From IMG/VR virus record IMGVR_UViG_3300021378_000010, positions 36,570 to 100,569 of that record: a DNA stretch of 64,000 bases. One strand, given 5' to 3'. The notes under the pieces were generated by a model. That model searched no databases. It saw nothing but the letters and a program-made list of their open reading frames with translations, and was not told the DNA's origin. Position 1 is the stretch's first letter, and each line of letters starts with the position of its first letter. The DNA comes from a virus. Below are positions 15,861 through 24,715 of this stretch, piece after piece. The translations under genes were made by a program, and so were the position numbers.

Positions 15861-17083
15861 GTCATAAAATCCGTCAAATCTGTGTTACTTTCTTTTTCTC
15901 TGATTGCACCATTGAGATTGCTTTGAATCATGTATGATGCACGTTCCATTGGTCGTTCTCCATTGATCGTAGCAAGTACTTCAGTCGCCATGTCTTTCGC
16001 AGTTTTGAATGGAACATTTTGACAAATATGGTTTATGTTCTTTCTTTCGTCAAGAAGTTCATAATCTTGAGGAAGACCCATAATCGTCATTGCTTCTCGA
16101 AAGTTGATATAGCGATCTTCGAGATGGTGTGTTACTACGAAAGGCATGTGTACTACAAACGCACCGATGTGATCTACTGGAATTAGCGTTCCGCGCATCA
16201 TTACACCTTTACCACTTGTCAACTTTGCATGTCGACGATCGCACCGATCTGCTTCTCTATCAAGACCTTGCGATCTCATCCACTTACCGACTTGATCATA
16301 ATTAATACCTTGTTCGAGCATCTCTCCTTCAACATTATATGAAGGTCTTGTATGATCTTTTACAGAAGCAGCAAAGTCAACGTGACTCATACCACCTTTA
16401 ATCTCAGTGAGATAAAAACGATAGTATGGATCGTCTTGAGAAGGAATTTTTTTATTGATTGGCTCGACTTGAAAGTTACTCTTTACGCTTTCAAGCAGTT
16501 CACGGATAGTTGGATACTGCGTATTAAACCTGCTAAAAACTGGAACAGAATTATCAAAAGCGTCTCTACGCCAGAAGAAGTAAAATGTTCTACGACGGAT
16601 CTGAGGAGAACCATGAAGAAGAGATTTAGTCACATAAATTGTCATATTGTATCCAGCTGCATCACTAATCTGACGCAACTTGTCTCGCATAAATTTACCG
16701 ACATTAGTAGCAAGTGCAGGTGCGTTTTCACCCCAAAGAACTTTTGGACGAACGTTTTCTAAAACGTGCCGTGTAGTCTTTTCCATCCATTGGTTATTTT
16801 GATTGTGTTCTCCATAACTTTTATGATAAGAACTAAGTCCTGCGCAAGGACATACTGAAGAAACTACGTCTACTGATTCTGTCGTAATTGGCGCATTCTC
16901 GCTATCAAGTACATGATAAGGAATGTCATAGCCGTCCTTTCTGTAATGGTTCAATAGATGCTGTTCGTTTGACGCGAATGCACCATAGCTCATAATATAT
17001 TCTGGCTTTACGCCATACGCTTCATCTGAAGCAAGTAGTTCACCGCCAATAAGCGGCACAATTCCTGCATGTTTTATTGTCAT
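15857..17083 (-). CDS. DNA cytosine-C5 methyltransferase-like protein, atypical
   Basis: 408 residues. C5-methyltransferase motifs are visible: IV SVCPCAGLSSYHKSYG with the catalytic Cys, VI VLWGENAPAL, VIII SPQIRRRTFYFFW, and IX/X NFREAMTIMGLPQDYEL. Motif I is degenerate: instead of FxGxGG there is HAGIVPLIGGELLASDEAYG. It sits among base-modification genes, and dCMP hydroxymethylase is encoded nearby, so the substrate may be 5-hydroxymethylcytosine rather than cytosine (inference). The C-terminus TDLTDFMT resembles the clamp-binding tails noted elsewhere. Confidence 0.8.
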   Translation of the reverse strand: MTIKHAGIVPLIGGELLASDEAYGVKPEYIMSYGAFASNEQHLLNHYRKDGYDIPYHVLDSENAPITTESVDVVSSVCPCAGLSSYHKSYGEHNQNNQWMEKTTRHVLENVRPKVLWGENAPALATNVGKFMRDKLRQISDAAGYNMTIYVTKSLLHGSPQIRRRTFYFFWRRDAFDNSVPVFSRFNTQYPTIRELLESVKSNFQVEPINKKIPSQDDPYYRFYLTEIKGGMSHVDFAASVKDHTRPSYNVEGEMLEQGINYDQVGKWMRSQGLDREADRCDRRHAKLTSGKGVMMRGTLIPVDHIGAFVVHMPFVVTHHLEDRYINFREAMTIMGLPQDYELLDERKNINHICQNVPFKTAKDMATEVLATINGERPMERASYMIQSNLNGAIREKESNTDLTDFMT

Positions 17084-17097
17084 TTTTCATCCTTTAA

Positions 17098-18123
17098 TCA
17101 AGCGAAGAAATTTTCGATGCTCATAATTTGTTTTTCAACACCCGTCCAATGCGGGTAATGTTCTCTTGAAAGGTGTATGGATCTTGGTTTTTCCATATAG
17201 GCAAAATCAAGTTCATCACGATCATTGAGTAGATAATCTGTCCATCGGATTATGCTATATTTATATTCGATGTAATCATTGAAATGATCGCGAACTTTTT
17301 TTCGCTCTGACCACGATCCCCAGAAAGGTTTTCCATCATAATAACCAGTTTTAGGAACTACACGGCTCTCGTTTTCAATTGGAAGCAGTTCATAAATCTT
17401 TGCTCCAAGTTCACGAGCTTGTTCAATATAACGATCTGCAAGAGCTTCGGCATTTTTGATCAAATCACCTTCAAGACGGCAGAGATGATGACGAACATCA
17501 ATATTGCCAAAATAAAACTCAAGTTCTTCAACAGCATCTATGTCAACAAAAGACTTAAGACCCTGGTTGAGTGCTCCATTCAAAGTCTTGAATACAGTAG
17601 AATTGAAAGACCAACCGGGTCTATACATACAGATCGCATGACTGTCACCAATCACAAGTTTTTTTGTAGGATTGACGTGATTTACTTTTACGGCTTCACG
17701 TTCCATCCTACCCCAGTTGTCAATGTCGAGCTCATGCCAAATAGGTTCAATGTAGATATTATTTTTCTTTGCGAGTTCAAATTTACGACGGAGTAGTCGT
17801 TCATACTCAGGAAAGTCGCAATTCAAACTATAAATTGGACCTTTATACTTTGATACCTTTACGACATTTTCTGAATATGGACAGTTTTGAAAGCCACCAA
17901 AAATATTCATTGCCGCTGGCTTTGTTCTAGAAGTTCCGTTATCTGCATGGTACATATAAACAGCATCGTACTCGTTGAGATCTTTGATTCTTCCTTCAAA
18001 ATCAACTTCAGCATCATGACCAAGTTCTTTCAGCTGATTGCAGTAAATAACTGCTGGTGATGTTCTGTGCGAGTATACTAAACTCGTGAGAGTATTAGTT
18101 GGTGAAACGACTGCAATTTTCAT
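17098..18123 (-). CDS. Two-domain protein with SGNH-hydrolase-like C-terminal half
   Basis: 341 residues. The N-terminal half begins KIAVVSPTNTLTSLVYSHRT and looks Rossmann-like (glycosyltransferase-type). The C-terminal half carries an SGNH pattern: KLVIGDSHAICMYRPGW (block I, Ser), FYFGNIDVRHHLCRL (block III, GxND-like) and a late SIHLSREHYPHW with a His. Such domains transfer or remove acyl groups. It abuts the DNA kinase candidate and the methyltransferase-like gene, so a role in base decoration is inferred. It ends in MSIENFFA, like the polymerase tail NTIEDFFA. Confidence 0.7.
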   Translation of the reverse strand: MKIAVVSPTNTLTSLVYSHRTSPAVIYCNQLKELGHDAEVDFEGRIKDLNEYDAVYMYHADNGTSRTKPAAMNIFGGFQNCPYSENVVKVSKYKGPIYSLNCDFPEYERLLRRKFELAKKNNIYIEPIWHELDIDNWGRMEREAVKVNHVNPTKKLVIGDSHAICMYRPGWSFNSTVFKTLNGALNQGLKSFVDIDAVEELEFYFGNIDVRHHLCRLEGDLIKNAEALADRYIEQARELGAKIYELLPIENESRVVPKTGYYDGKPFWGSWSERKKVRDHFNDYIEYKYSIIRWTDYLLNDRDELDFAYMEKPRSIHLSREHYPHWTGVEKQIMSIENFFA

Positions 18124-18135
18124 AATATAAATCTC

Positions 18136-19227
18136 CTAGCAAAAAAAGCTGTCAACCGTAGTGCAGCTGAGTCTTGACTCAAGGTCAAGAGCAATTTTAT
18201 CAAAAGCATCAAACGTAAGAGGCAAAATGCGTTTTTCTTGAAGCTTTGGTGTATCTTTGATACCAAGAAAACAGTTGAACTGGCAAAATGTAATTTCTGC
18301 GCCAAAGGTAGTCATATGGCCATTACGTTCAAGGTTTTCTGAGTAAAATTTTCTTGCAGTATCATCAGGAAACTCAAAAAAATCATATTGATGACTACGA
18401 ACTGACATTACGATCTTTTCCATAATATCATTTTTATTTAGCTTAACGTTTGGAAATACGAAAGCCATACCACGATGGGCGCCAGGACCGACCAGACAAT
18501 AGTCATCATCTTCATCAATATTTGGAAGATCTTCGCACCGAGAAAAGTTACAAGGTGGATGGTAAGAAAAATAAGGTCCAATACCGCGATGAGTTTTTAG
18601 CCATTCGCAGACATCGCCAAGAGAGTTTTTAGGATCTTGTACGACATCGCTCATTCCTAGCTTATCAAGTTGATCCATCCAACGAATCATATGCGATAGT
18701 TTGAATTGAACTGTAGGATCATCTTCTTCTTCACGAACAAAGTTTCGAGCCGCGGTCTGAAGCGAAGTCTGAAGCTGAGTAGCACCCCAAACCTTAAGCT
18801 TGCGAATATTATCGTCTAGGTTTCTGTTTACAGTTTGATAATAATCACCTTTGAGTCGATATTCATCGAAGTCAATAATCTTAGAATAATCTGCAGTATC
18901 TGAAGCTACAAGAGTAAGCGTAGGCATGCCAACAAATTTTACCGCCATTGCATTTAGAATTTTGTTACGCATTGAGGTATCTTGACCAAAGACATGATTC
19001 TCTAGCCAAAATACCTCAGCGTGTTTAGAACGGTTTGGATTCCAATACGAAACTTCTTGACGCATCGCAGATCCAAATTCAGGATCAATCTCATATTCTT
19101 CAATCCTGCCGGTTTCACGGAGAGTTTCACGCTTGAAGAAATCCAAGACCCATTTATTGAAATATTTGAATGCATCTGGATCAGCAATAGACTTGAGTTC
19201 GTCTACAGTAAAGATTTCTTTTTTCAT
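18136..19227 (-). CDS. Candidate 5-hydroxymethyl-base DNA kinase (aGPT-PPlase / HMUDK family)
   Basis: 363 residues, mostly helical. The late block LKTHRGIGPYFSYHPPCNF followed by DDYCLVGPGAHRGMAFVFPN resembles the conserved core of phage 5-hydroxymethyluracil DNA kinases (formerly called alpha-glutamyl/putrescinyl-thymine pyrophosphorylases), which phosphorylate the hydroxymethyl group in DNA so that it can be replaced. Since this phage encodes dCMP hydroxymethylase rather than a dUMP enzyme, the substrate may be hydroxymethylcytosine. I recognise the motif but cannot run a profile search, so the call is moderate. It ends in TTVDSFFC, a clamp-tail-like sequence. Confidence 0.55.
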   Translation of the reverse strand: MKKEIFTVDELKSIADPDAFKYFNKWVLDFFKRETLRETGRIEEYEIDPEFGSAMRQEVSYWNPNRSKHAEVFWLENHVFGQDTSMRNKILNAMAVKFVGMPTLTLVASDTADYSKIIDFDEYRLKGDYYQTVNRNLDDNIRKLKVWGATQLQTSLQTAARNFVREEEDDPTVQFKLSHMIRWMDQLDKLGMSDVVQDPKNSLGDVCEWLKTHRGIGPYFSYHPPCNFSRCEDLPNIDEDDDYCLVGPGAHRGMAFVFPNVKLNKNDIMEKIVMSVRSHQYDFFEFPDDTARKFYSENLERNGHMTTFGAEITFCQFNCFLGIKDTPKLQEKRILPLTFDAFDKIALDLESRLSCTTVDSFFC

Positions 19228-19230
19228 ATT

Positions 19231-19614
19231 TTATTTCTCCGTTAAGTCATGTTGTAGCATGACTATATTTATGCTAGGCATAATCTTCCGAATTTCTTCT
19301 GCTTGAATAGGATCATCTTCAAAGTGAATACCAAAACGATATCCCATTTCTTCAAGATAAAACAGTGTACGACCTTTATGCTGCCCAGATGATTTACGAG
19401 TTTTTTCGTCAAATTTCAGTGGGTTCATGTATACTGTATTATAGATTCCACGATTTGTCAACATATTTTTTGTAACTTCGCCTTCATCATCACGAGAACG
19501 TCCAGTAATGATTACGTCGTCGGGCCCGGGAAAGACGCCCGTAAAGGCGTCTCCCATGTAAATAACTCCATCAATATCAAAAGAATTGATAACTTTGTTA
19601 GGAATATCATTCAT
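19231..19614 (-). CDS. HAD-superfamily phosphatase
   Basis: 127 residues from ATG 19614, overlapping the inositol-phosphate synthase stop. Motif I NSFDIDGVIYMG (DxD), motif II VIITGRSRDD, motif IV IHFEDDPIQAEEI. The cap is minimal. Coupling to inositol-3-phosphate synthase suggests it may be the matching phosphatase that yields free inositol, but this is inference; polynucleotide or sugar phosphatase activity is equally possible. Confidence 0.75.
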   Translation of the reverse strand: MNDIPNKVINSFDIDGVIYMGDAFTGVFPGPDDVIITGRSRDDEGEVTKNMLTNRGIYNTVYMNPLKFDEKTRKSSGQHKGRTLFYLEEMGYRFGIHFEDDPIQAEEIRKIMPSINIVMLQHDLTEK

Positions 19615-20902
19615 AGTCTGTCTTCCCATCTTGGTATGTGTAAGGAAGATTTTTTGCAATTGGCTTTTCAGCAGCAAGCTGTGGTCGGGTCATTGAAGTA
19701 AGTTCACGGCGAGCAAGCGCATCGCATTCAAACTTTGCATCAGATGAAGAAAGTTGTACAGGCGGCGTCTTCTGCGTATACGCGCTAGGCCCACGAAGAA
19801 TTCCAACAATACCCATTTCAGAAGCTACTCGACAGAAGCGAACGGCAGAAATAACTACACCACTCGAGTTTGGCGAGTCCTGGCAAGAAAGTCGAGCTTG
19901 AAGTGTATAACGAGCACCACCAAAGCCAAACGCTACGATGTCAAGATCTGCAATTTTATTATCAGAACCAACATACGTTCCACCAGGCTTCTGAAGAACT
20001 GTCAACGAAGGACCTGCATAAAGTGTGTCACCAGCATAGCTTACACCACGAACGGTATTTTGACCCTTGAGAACGTTTTCCTTTGAAATATGTTTATTAT
20101 GAAGACGTTCTTTTTCAGCCATATTGATGAAGTCAGTATTTGAAGTAACACCAGAACGAATATGTTCTTTACCCTGAGTAGCACCACCGATGCGATTTGT
20201 TTGAGTATGATATGTTACATGCAGGCCGCCGTCAATCATCGCACCTTGTAGAACTTCAGACAAGCGGGATGCACCCCAAGCAGATCGCATATCAGAACCA
20301 ACAAAAGTAAGACCAGCATCGATAAAGCGCTGCTCAATTTTCTGAGTTTCTTTAGTATCAATAATTGTTGGAATACAGTTTACGAAGTGTACTCCAGCTT
20401 TCAAAGCAACATCGATATAGAAACGAGTTGCTTTTTCAGAACCAACAGGAAGATAATTGACAAGGACTTCAACTCCGGTCTTTTTTACCAATTCAACAAT
20501 ATCATCAAATGATTTTGCAGCTTCAGCACCAGTTCTGAACGAAACTTCTTCAGGATAGTATTCCATCCATTCTGCAACACCATCGAGTGTCGGGCTAGAG
20601 TAAACCATTGCGCCCTTCGTAACTGCGCCTGGAGAATTACCACCAGTTTCAAGAATCTCCGCAACGTGATCCATAGCACAGTTTGGTGAAGCACGAAGAG
20701 CTTCTACAAGAGGCTTGTTAACCTTACGGCGATCTACATCAAATCCAATGACGAACTCGACGTCACCCGAAACATATCCGCCAATTTCTGGATACATCAG
20801 GCCAACTTTATCATTCGGGTTTTCATTATAGTATTGCACACCCTCTACGATAGATTTAGCGCAGTTACCCACACCAATAATACCAATTTTGATCTTTTTC
20901 AT
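19607..20902 (-). CDS. ino1: myo-Inositol-3-phosphate synthase
   Basis: 431 residues. NAD-binding IKIGIIGVGNCAKSIVEGVQ at the N-terminus, then MYPEIGGYVSGDVEFVIGFD, the catalytic-domain NYLPVGSEKATRFY and SDMRSAWGASRLSEVL, and C-terminal VGILRGPSAYTQKTPPVQ. These match the prokaryotic (actinobacterial and archaeal type) enzyme, which isomerises glucose-6-phosphate to inositol-3-phosphate. Unusual for a phage. It is linked to a phosphatase, glycosyltransferases and a UDP-sugar dehydrogenase, so inositol may enter DNA decoration or an envelope glycan. Confidence 0.9.
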   Translation of the reverse strand: MKKIKIGIIGVGNCAKSIVEGVQYYNENPNDKVGLMYPEIGGYVSGDVEFVIGFDVDRRKVNKPLVEALRASPNCAMDHVAEILETGGNSPGAVTKGAMVYSSPTLDGVAEWMEYYPEEVSFRTGAEAAKSFDDIVELVKKTGVEVLVNYLPVGSEKATRFYIDVALKAGVHFVNCIPTIIDTKETQKIEQRFIDAGLTFVGSDMRSAWGASRLSEVLQGAMIDGGLHVTYHTQTNRIGGATQGKEHIRSGVTSNTDFINMAEKERLHNKHISKENVLKGQNTVRGVSYAGDTLYAGPSLTVLQKPGGTYVGSDNKIADLDIVAFGFGGARYTLQARLSCQDSPNSSGVVISAVRFCRVASEMGIVGILRGPSAYTQKTPPVQLSSSDAKFECDALARRELTSMTRPQLAAEKPIAKNLPYTYQDGKTDYE

Positions 20903-21020
20903 TTGATTTTCCTTTTCTGTTATATCAGTTTAACGACTATATTTGGCCGGAAGGTCCGGGGTAGGTCGAGTGCAATCCAGCACTAAGGTTACCATCAGTC
21001 TAGATGGTGTTGTATTTATA
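20903..21020 (-). promoter_or_regulatory. Late box plus structured 5' leader of the inositol-phosphate synthase gene
   Basis: TATAAATA on the minus strand at 21020-21013 is followed by three hairpins: ACCATC/GATGGT, GTGC/GCAC and CCGGA/TCCGG, before the AAAAGGAAAATC ribosome site. The 5' leader is about 100 bases, long for this genome, so a regulatory RNA is possible. Confidence 0.45.
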
Positions 21021-21027
21021 GCCGAAC

Positions 21028-22113
21028 TCAAGCAAACATATCAAAAATTGTAGTTTCTTTGGTATTTTTTTGTCTGTCAATTGTTTGCTCAAACATATTC
21101 TGCAAAGACTTAATCCAATTTTCTTTTGAGTGCTTTTGTTTTGTGAGTTCAGATATTGCTATACGTTCATTATAATCCAAAGCCAGTAATTTGTCAACAA
21201 CTTCTTTAAATGCAGCAGGACGAATATTTGAACGAACTTTTGCAAGATGTTCTGGTTTTGCTGGAATACATTCAGAAGCGTGAGTATCTTTCGTATCAGT
21301 TGCTAATACTACAGGAACGCCTCGTGCAAGTGCTTCCAAAGCGGTAATACCCCAAGTTTCTGCAGGACATGTCGAAAAATAAACACGAGAACGAGCAAGC
21401 TTTTCCATGACATCTTTATGAGGAAGATTTTCAATTGTGTCCTGTGGATGTTTCCAGTGTTGATTAATATTGTAGTAATGTTTATTGGTAGCATCAACAA
21501 GGTTACTTGTTGTAGTCAGAATCAAACTGTGATAGTTGTTTGAATGAGATAACTTGTGGTTCATATAAGGATTTTTGATTCTATTCATTCGTGCAATAGT
21601 CGTGATGTCATATTCCAGATCTTTGTATACTGGTTCATCACCATTACAAAACGCAGCGTTGATAAATCCGCCATTTAAATTAAGAGGGCATTCGTTGATA
21701 CGCTGCGAAAGCTTATCCATGCCTTGAAATTGCCATGGGCTTACCATTGCAAGAGTACCACCCGTATCAATAAATTCTTTCATTTTTTCAATATGAAGAA
21801 CTTTGCTAATTCCACCGGCAGCGGTATGACTAACCCATAAAATGGGAATGTTAAATACTTTTCGTATATTTCCAATTAGCGTATTACTATCGAAGTTTAC
21901 CATCAGTACATCAGGATCATGCTGAATGATAGCTTGAGAAAGTTTTGTAGTTGTTCTACGCTTTTTGCGATCTTCTTCATTATAATAAAATGGAATCACT
22001 TCGCCAGGAAAATTCTGATAGATCAGTTGAATAAAACGCTCAATGCCACCAGAAACGTGTGGACTGTCAAGATCATGCTCGTCAGTCATAAAAAATGGAA
22101 TTAGTACTTTCAT
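21028..22113 (-). CDS. Glycosyltransferase, GT-B fold
   Basis: 361 residues. N-terminal HVSGGIERFIQLIYQNFPGE is the acceptor-side glycine loop; the C-terminal donor site is ETWGITALEALARGVPVVLA with the E-x7-E pattern of GT4-like enzymes. First of the block after the adenine methyltransferase, overlapping it. It may add sugar to hydroxymethylcytosine in DNA, since the C-terminus ETTIFDMFA resembles the clamp-binding tail of DNA polymerase (inference). Confidence 0.8.
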   Translation of the reverse strand: MKVLIPFFMTDEHDLDSPHVSGGIERFIQLIYQNFPGEVIPFYYNEEDRKKRRTTTKLSQAIIQHDPDVLMVNFDSNTLIGNIRKVFNIPILWVSHTAAGGISKVLHIEKMKEFIDTGGTLAMVSPWQFQGMDKLSQRINECPLNLNGGFINAAFCNGDEPVYKDLEYDITTIARMNRIKNPYMNHKLSHSNNYHSLILTTTSNLVDATNKHYYNINQHWKHPQDTIENLPHKDVMEKLARSRVYFSTCPAETWGITALEALARGVPVVLATDTKDTHASECIPAKPEHLAKVRSNIRPAAFKEVVDKLLALDYNERIAISELTKQKHSKENWIKSLQNMFEQTIDRQKNTKETTIFDMFA

Positions 22114-22757
22114 ATTTTTACCTCATAATGTAACCGCCAATCTTCATATTCCTCGTCAAGAGTAACCCATTGGCATTTTGTATTTGTATGATTTGCTTCT
22201 TTGTTCCAAACTATCCAGCAATAAGCAATCATGCCACCAATTTGGTCATTCTTATTTATGGGTTCTATATGATCGGCACTAAATTTTACTCTGTCTGACA
22301 TGAATATTATATCACTTGGAGGGTTATTTGTAAACAATTTTTTTCTCTTTTTTCCTTCGAGAAAAGTAATACGAACAAACATTGCAACAAAATCATATTC
22401 ATTGACAGCTTTTTCTGCTATTTTTCGAGGAAGATCTTGATGATATGGCGGATTTGTTACCAGGCCTTTTGCGTCAGAAGGTTTCTGAAGACTCATAAAG
22501 TCTGTATCAACAGTTATTGCGCATAGGCTATTATCATACTCGTGAAGATCATAAGAACGAACATCATAACCGTGACGAAGCAGCTCAATAGATATGTTAC
22601 CACGTCCAGCACAAGGCTCAACGATAACATGAGGTAGATTGACATATTTTTGTAAAACATAAGTTGCGAGTGGTGGTGTTGGATAAAAATCATTTTTTCT
22701 GCGGTTTGTATCTGTTTTTTTTACACCAACGTAAATATCTTTGAGATTATTGGCCAT
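22110..22757 (-). CDS. DNA N6-adenine methyltransferase-like protein
   Basis: 215 residues from ATG 22757. Motif X-like NDFYPTPPLATYVLQKYVNL, motif I VIVEPCAGRGNIS, catalytic motif IV VTNPPYHQDL. The YPTP...NPPY arrangement is typical of phage Dam-like or orphan adenine methyltransferases. It overlaps the genes on both sides. Probably protects phage DNA; whether the target is an adenine or a ring amine of another base cannot be told from sequence. Confidence 0.8.
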   Translation of the reverse strand: MANNLKDIYVGVKKTDTNRRKNDFYPTPPLATYVLQKYVNLPHVIVEPCAGRGNISIELLRHGYDVRSYDLHEYDNSLCAITVDTDFMSLQKPSDAKGLVTNPPYHQDLPRKIAEKAVNEYDFVAMFVRITFLEGKKRKKLFTNNPPSDIIFMSDRVKFSADHIEPINKNDQIGGMIAYCWIVWNKEANHTNTKCQWVTLDEEYEDWRLHYEVKI

Positions 22758-23583
22758 ATCTAATATTTTGTTCCTTTTCACGATCGTCTAGTTTATACTC
22801 AGATCTATAACGAGAGTTAACGCTAATAACTTCTTCAAGTACAGAAAGATATACACCATTGAGTTTTGAAAAGGCAGAAATCGCGGCAGTATCCTTTGGA
22901 AAACAGCTTCCTCCAAAACCTCTTTTTCCGTCGGGTCCTGGAACCTTTGTGTGAGAATGTCCAATACGATCATCTTCTCCTATGGATCTAGAAACAACAT
23001 TATATCGAGCATCGAGTGATTCTGTAAGTTCTTTCCATTGATTAAACCAAACAACTTTCATTGCAAGAAATGAATTGATCCCATATTTTACAAGACTTGC
23101 CTCAACTGGTGTCATGTAATGAAATGGTGCAGGATTGCAGTTTGAATTATACGTGTAAAGATCTTTTACCTTTTCTATGCGATGGATGTCTCCGCCAAGT
23201 ACATGAAAATCTGGTTTCAAAAAATCTTCTAACGCGTTTCTTTCTGTGAGAAATTCTGGGTTGTATACAAAATGATTATTATAACAAATTTCTTCTATTA
23301 CGTCTGGTGTAATAGTCGACTTTACGATGATTGTTGCATCTATATCACTCAGTTGATCCACAACAGTAGTTATGATATTTTTGTTTATCGAACCATCGTC
23401 ATTCATCGGTGTTGGCACGCAAACAAATACAAACTCTGGATTAAAAGAAATCATTTCATCTATATCATGATGGCCCTTATAAGGATCTACAATCATAATG
23501 TCGTTGGTTTTGTTACGAAACCCAAATTCTACAGCGTTTCCAACAAAGCCATAGCCTATAATTGCTATTTTTGTTTTATTCAT
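22747..23583 (-). CDS. ugd: UDP-glucose/GDP-mannose 6-dehydrogenase family
   Basis: 278 residues, shorter than cellular enzymes (about 400). Rossmann IAIIGYGFVGNAVEFGFRNK, FVCVPTPMNDDGS, substrate loop YNPEFLTERNALEDF and the catalytic-Cys region GKRGFGGSCFPKDTAAI are all present; the C-terminal UDP-binding domain is lacking. Would make a UDP-uronic acid for a glycosyltransferase. Start chosen at ATG 23583, overlapping the dCMP deaminase stop. Confidence 0.85.
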   Translation of the reverse strand: MNKTKIAIIGYGFVGNAVEFGFRNKTNDIMIVDPYKGHHDIDEMISFNPEFVFVCVPTPMNDDGSINKNIITTVVDQLSDIDATIIVKSTITPDVIEEICYNNHFVYNPEFLTERNALEDFLKPDFHVLGGDIHRIEKVKDLYTYNSNCNPAPFHYMTPVEASLVKYGINSFLAMKVVWFNQWKELTESLDARYNVVSRSIGEDDRIGHSHTKVPGPDGKRGFGGSCFPKDTAAISAFSKLNGVYLSVLEEVISVNSRYRSEYKLDDREKEQNIRYGQ

Positions 23584-24052
23584 TTTCAAAGGCCCAGTGA
23601 CGTTCGTTCATGTAAGTAAGCAATACGCCAGTTTCCTGATACATCGGCTTTGAAAGGTCGTTCCACTGAGTCTGCCACTTCTCAGGAGCATGCTCAGGAT
23701 GCGTGATCACGACTCGTTTGATACCGGATTGGACAACATTCTTTGTACACTCAGCACAGACCGGTAGACCCCAAACATAAATCGTCGCATCCTTGACTGA
23801 TACACCACTGTAGAGCGCATTCATCAATGCGTTCATCTCACCATGAACGATCAATGGATATTTCTGTTCACGATCGTTAAGACGCTCATCTGTATCTTCA
23901 ATACCGCGAGGAAACCCGTTGTAGCCAGTCGCGAGGATGCGACGCTCATCATTTACAATCACTGCTCCGATGCGCGTGCTCGGATCCTTACTCCAGGTCG
24001 AGATCTCACGAGCAAGTTTCATAAAGCGGTTGTCCCACTTGGAGTTAATCAT
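23576..24052 (-). CDS. cd: dCMP deaminase
   Basis: 158 residues. Zinc motifs LIVHGEMNALMNAL (HxE) and GLPVCAECTKNVV (PxCxxC), with KDPSTRIGAVIV at the N-terminus. Converts dCMP to dUMP for thymidylate synthesis and also drains dCMP. It overlaps gp42 by a few bases. Confidence 0.93.
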   Translation of the reverse strand: MINSKWDNRFMKLAREISTWSKDPSTRIGAVIVNDERRILATGYNGFPRGIEDTDERLNDREQKYPLIVHGEMNALMNALYSGVSVKDATIYVWGLPVCAECTKNVVQSGIKRVVITHPEHAPEKWQTQWNDLSKPMYQETGVLLTYMNERHWAFENE

Positions 24053-24707
24053 TCATAAGCTCCTCAATGAACTTGAAGTGGCGCTCGTAGACGTGCAAGT
24101 TAGTCGCAGTCCAAATTAGATCACCAACCGCAACATTGAGATCTGCGGCAAGCATCTTTTGAACATGCATCGCCCAATGTACGTCGTTGTCATATCCAAA
24201 CACAGCATCGTTGGATCGCATTAGGTAGTGACTAATGAGCTTACCATCGCGTATCATAAAGGTGTTTGCGTATGTGCAGACGAAGTCAGACATACCATCT
24301 GCGCAGTAGTCGGTATGCATAGACGGGCGATTGTAGATCATAACGGCACGACGACTGTTCGGGTTCTTCTGCAGCTCAGTCTTTACGTTTTCGTACTGAC
24401 TGCCGTTTTCTTCTGACCAGATCAGATAGCCGTAGTTAGAATTGATCATGCCGTTAGAGTCAGATACTTGTTTCCAGATGGCAGGCGTATCACCAGGAAT
24501 GTCTTCAACGTAACGAGACTGCGACTCATACCACTGGAGTTCGCGTTCGATATATTCATAGTTTGGTTTGCGGATGATCCAATCCTCATCAGCAATAAAC
24601 GACTCACCGATAAGCTCGATGGTCTTAACTCCGGTCTTATCAGTCACGAAATCCTGTTCTTTGTATTTTTGAATGAGCTTAGCTCGAATATCACTTACTG
24701 TTTGCAT
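24045..24707 (-). CDS. gp42: dCMP hydroxymethylase gp42
   Basis: 220 residues, strongly like T4 gp42 (246): KTGVKTIELIGESFIADE, VEDIPGDTPAIWKQV, NSNYGYLIWSEEN, catalytic Cys in GMSDFVCTYANTF, and MRSNDAVFGYDNDVHWAM. The Asp in YDND aligns with Asp179 of T4 gp42, which distinguishes dCMP from dUMP use; thymidylate synthases have Asn there. The product 5-hydroxymethyl-dCMP implies hydroxymethylcytosine in the phage DNA. Key gene for reading the modification block. Confidence 0.92.
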   Translation of the reverse strand: MQTVSDIRAKLIQKYKEQDFVTDKTGVKTIELIGESFIADEDWIIRKPNYEYIERELQWYESQSRYVEDIPGDTPAIWKQVSDSNGMINSNYGYLIWSEENGSQYENVKTELQKNPNSRRAVMIYNRPSMHTDYCADGMSDFVCTYANTFMIRDGKLISHYLMRSNDAVFGYDNDVHWAMHVQKMLAADLNVAVGDLIWTATNLHVYERHFKFIEELMND

Positions 24708-24715
24708 AAATGCTC

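Noticed and set aside
17253-17262. TATTTATA inside the SGNH-like gene as a late promoter
   Set aside because: Lies within a coding region with no start codon suitably placed downstream; likely chance in AT-rich DNA.
24045-24707. Reading gp42 as an ordinary thymidylate synthase
   Set aside because: The Asp in YDND and the overall match to T4 gp42 fit dCMP hydroxymethylase.
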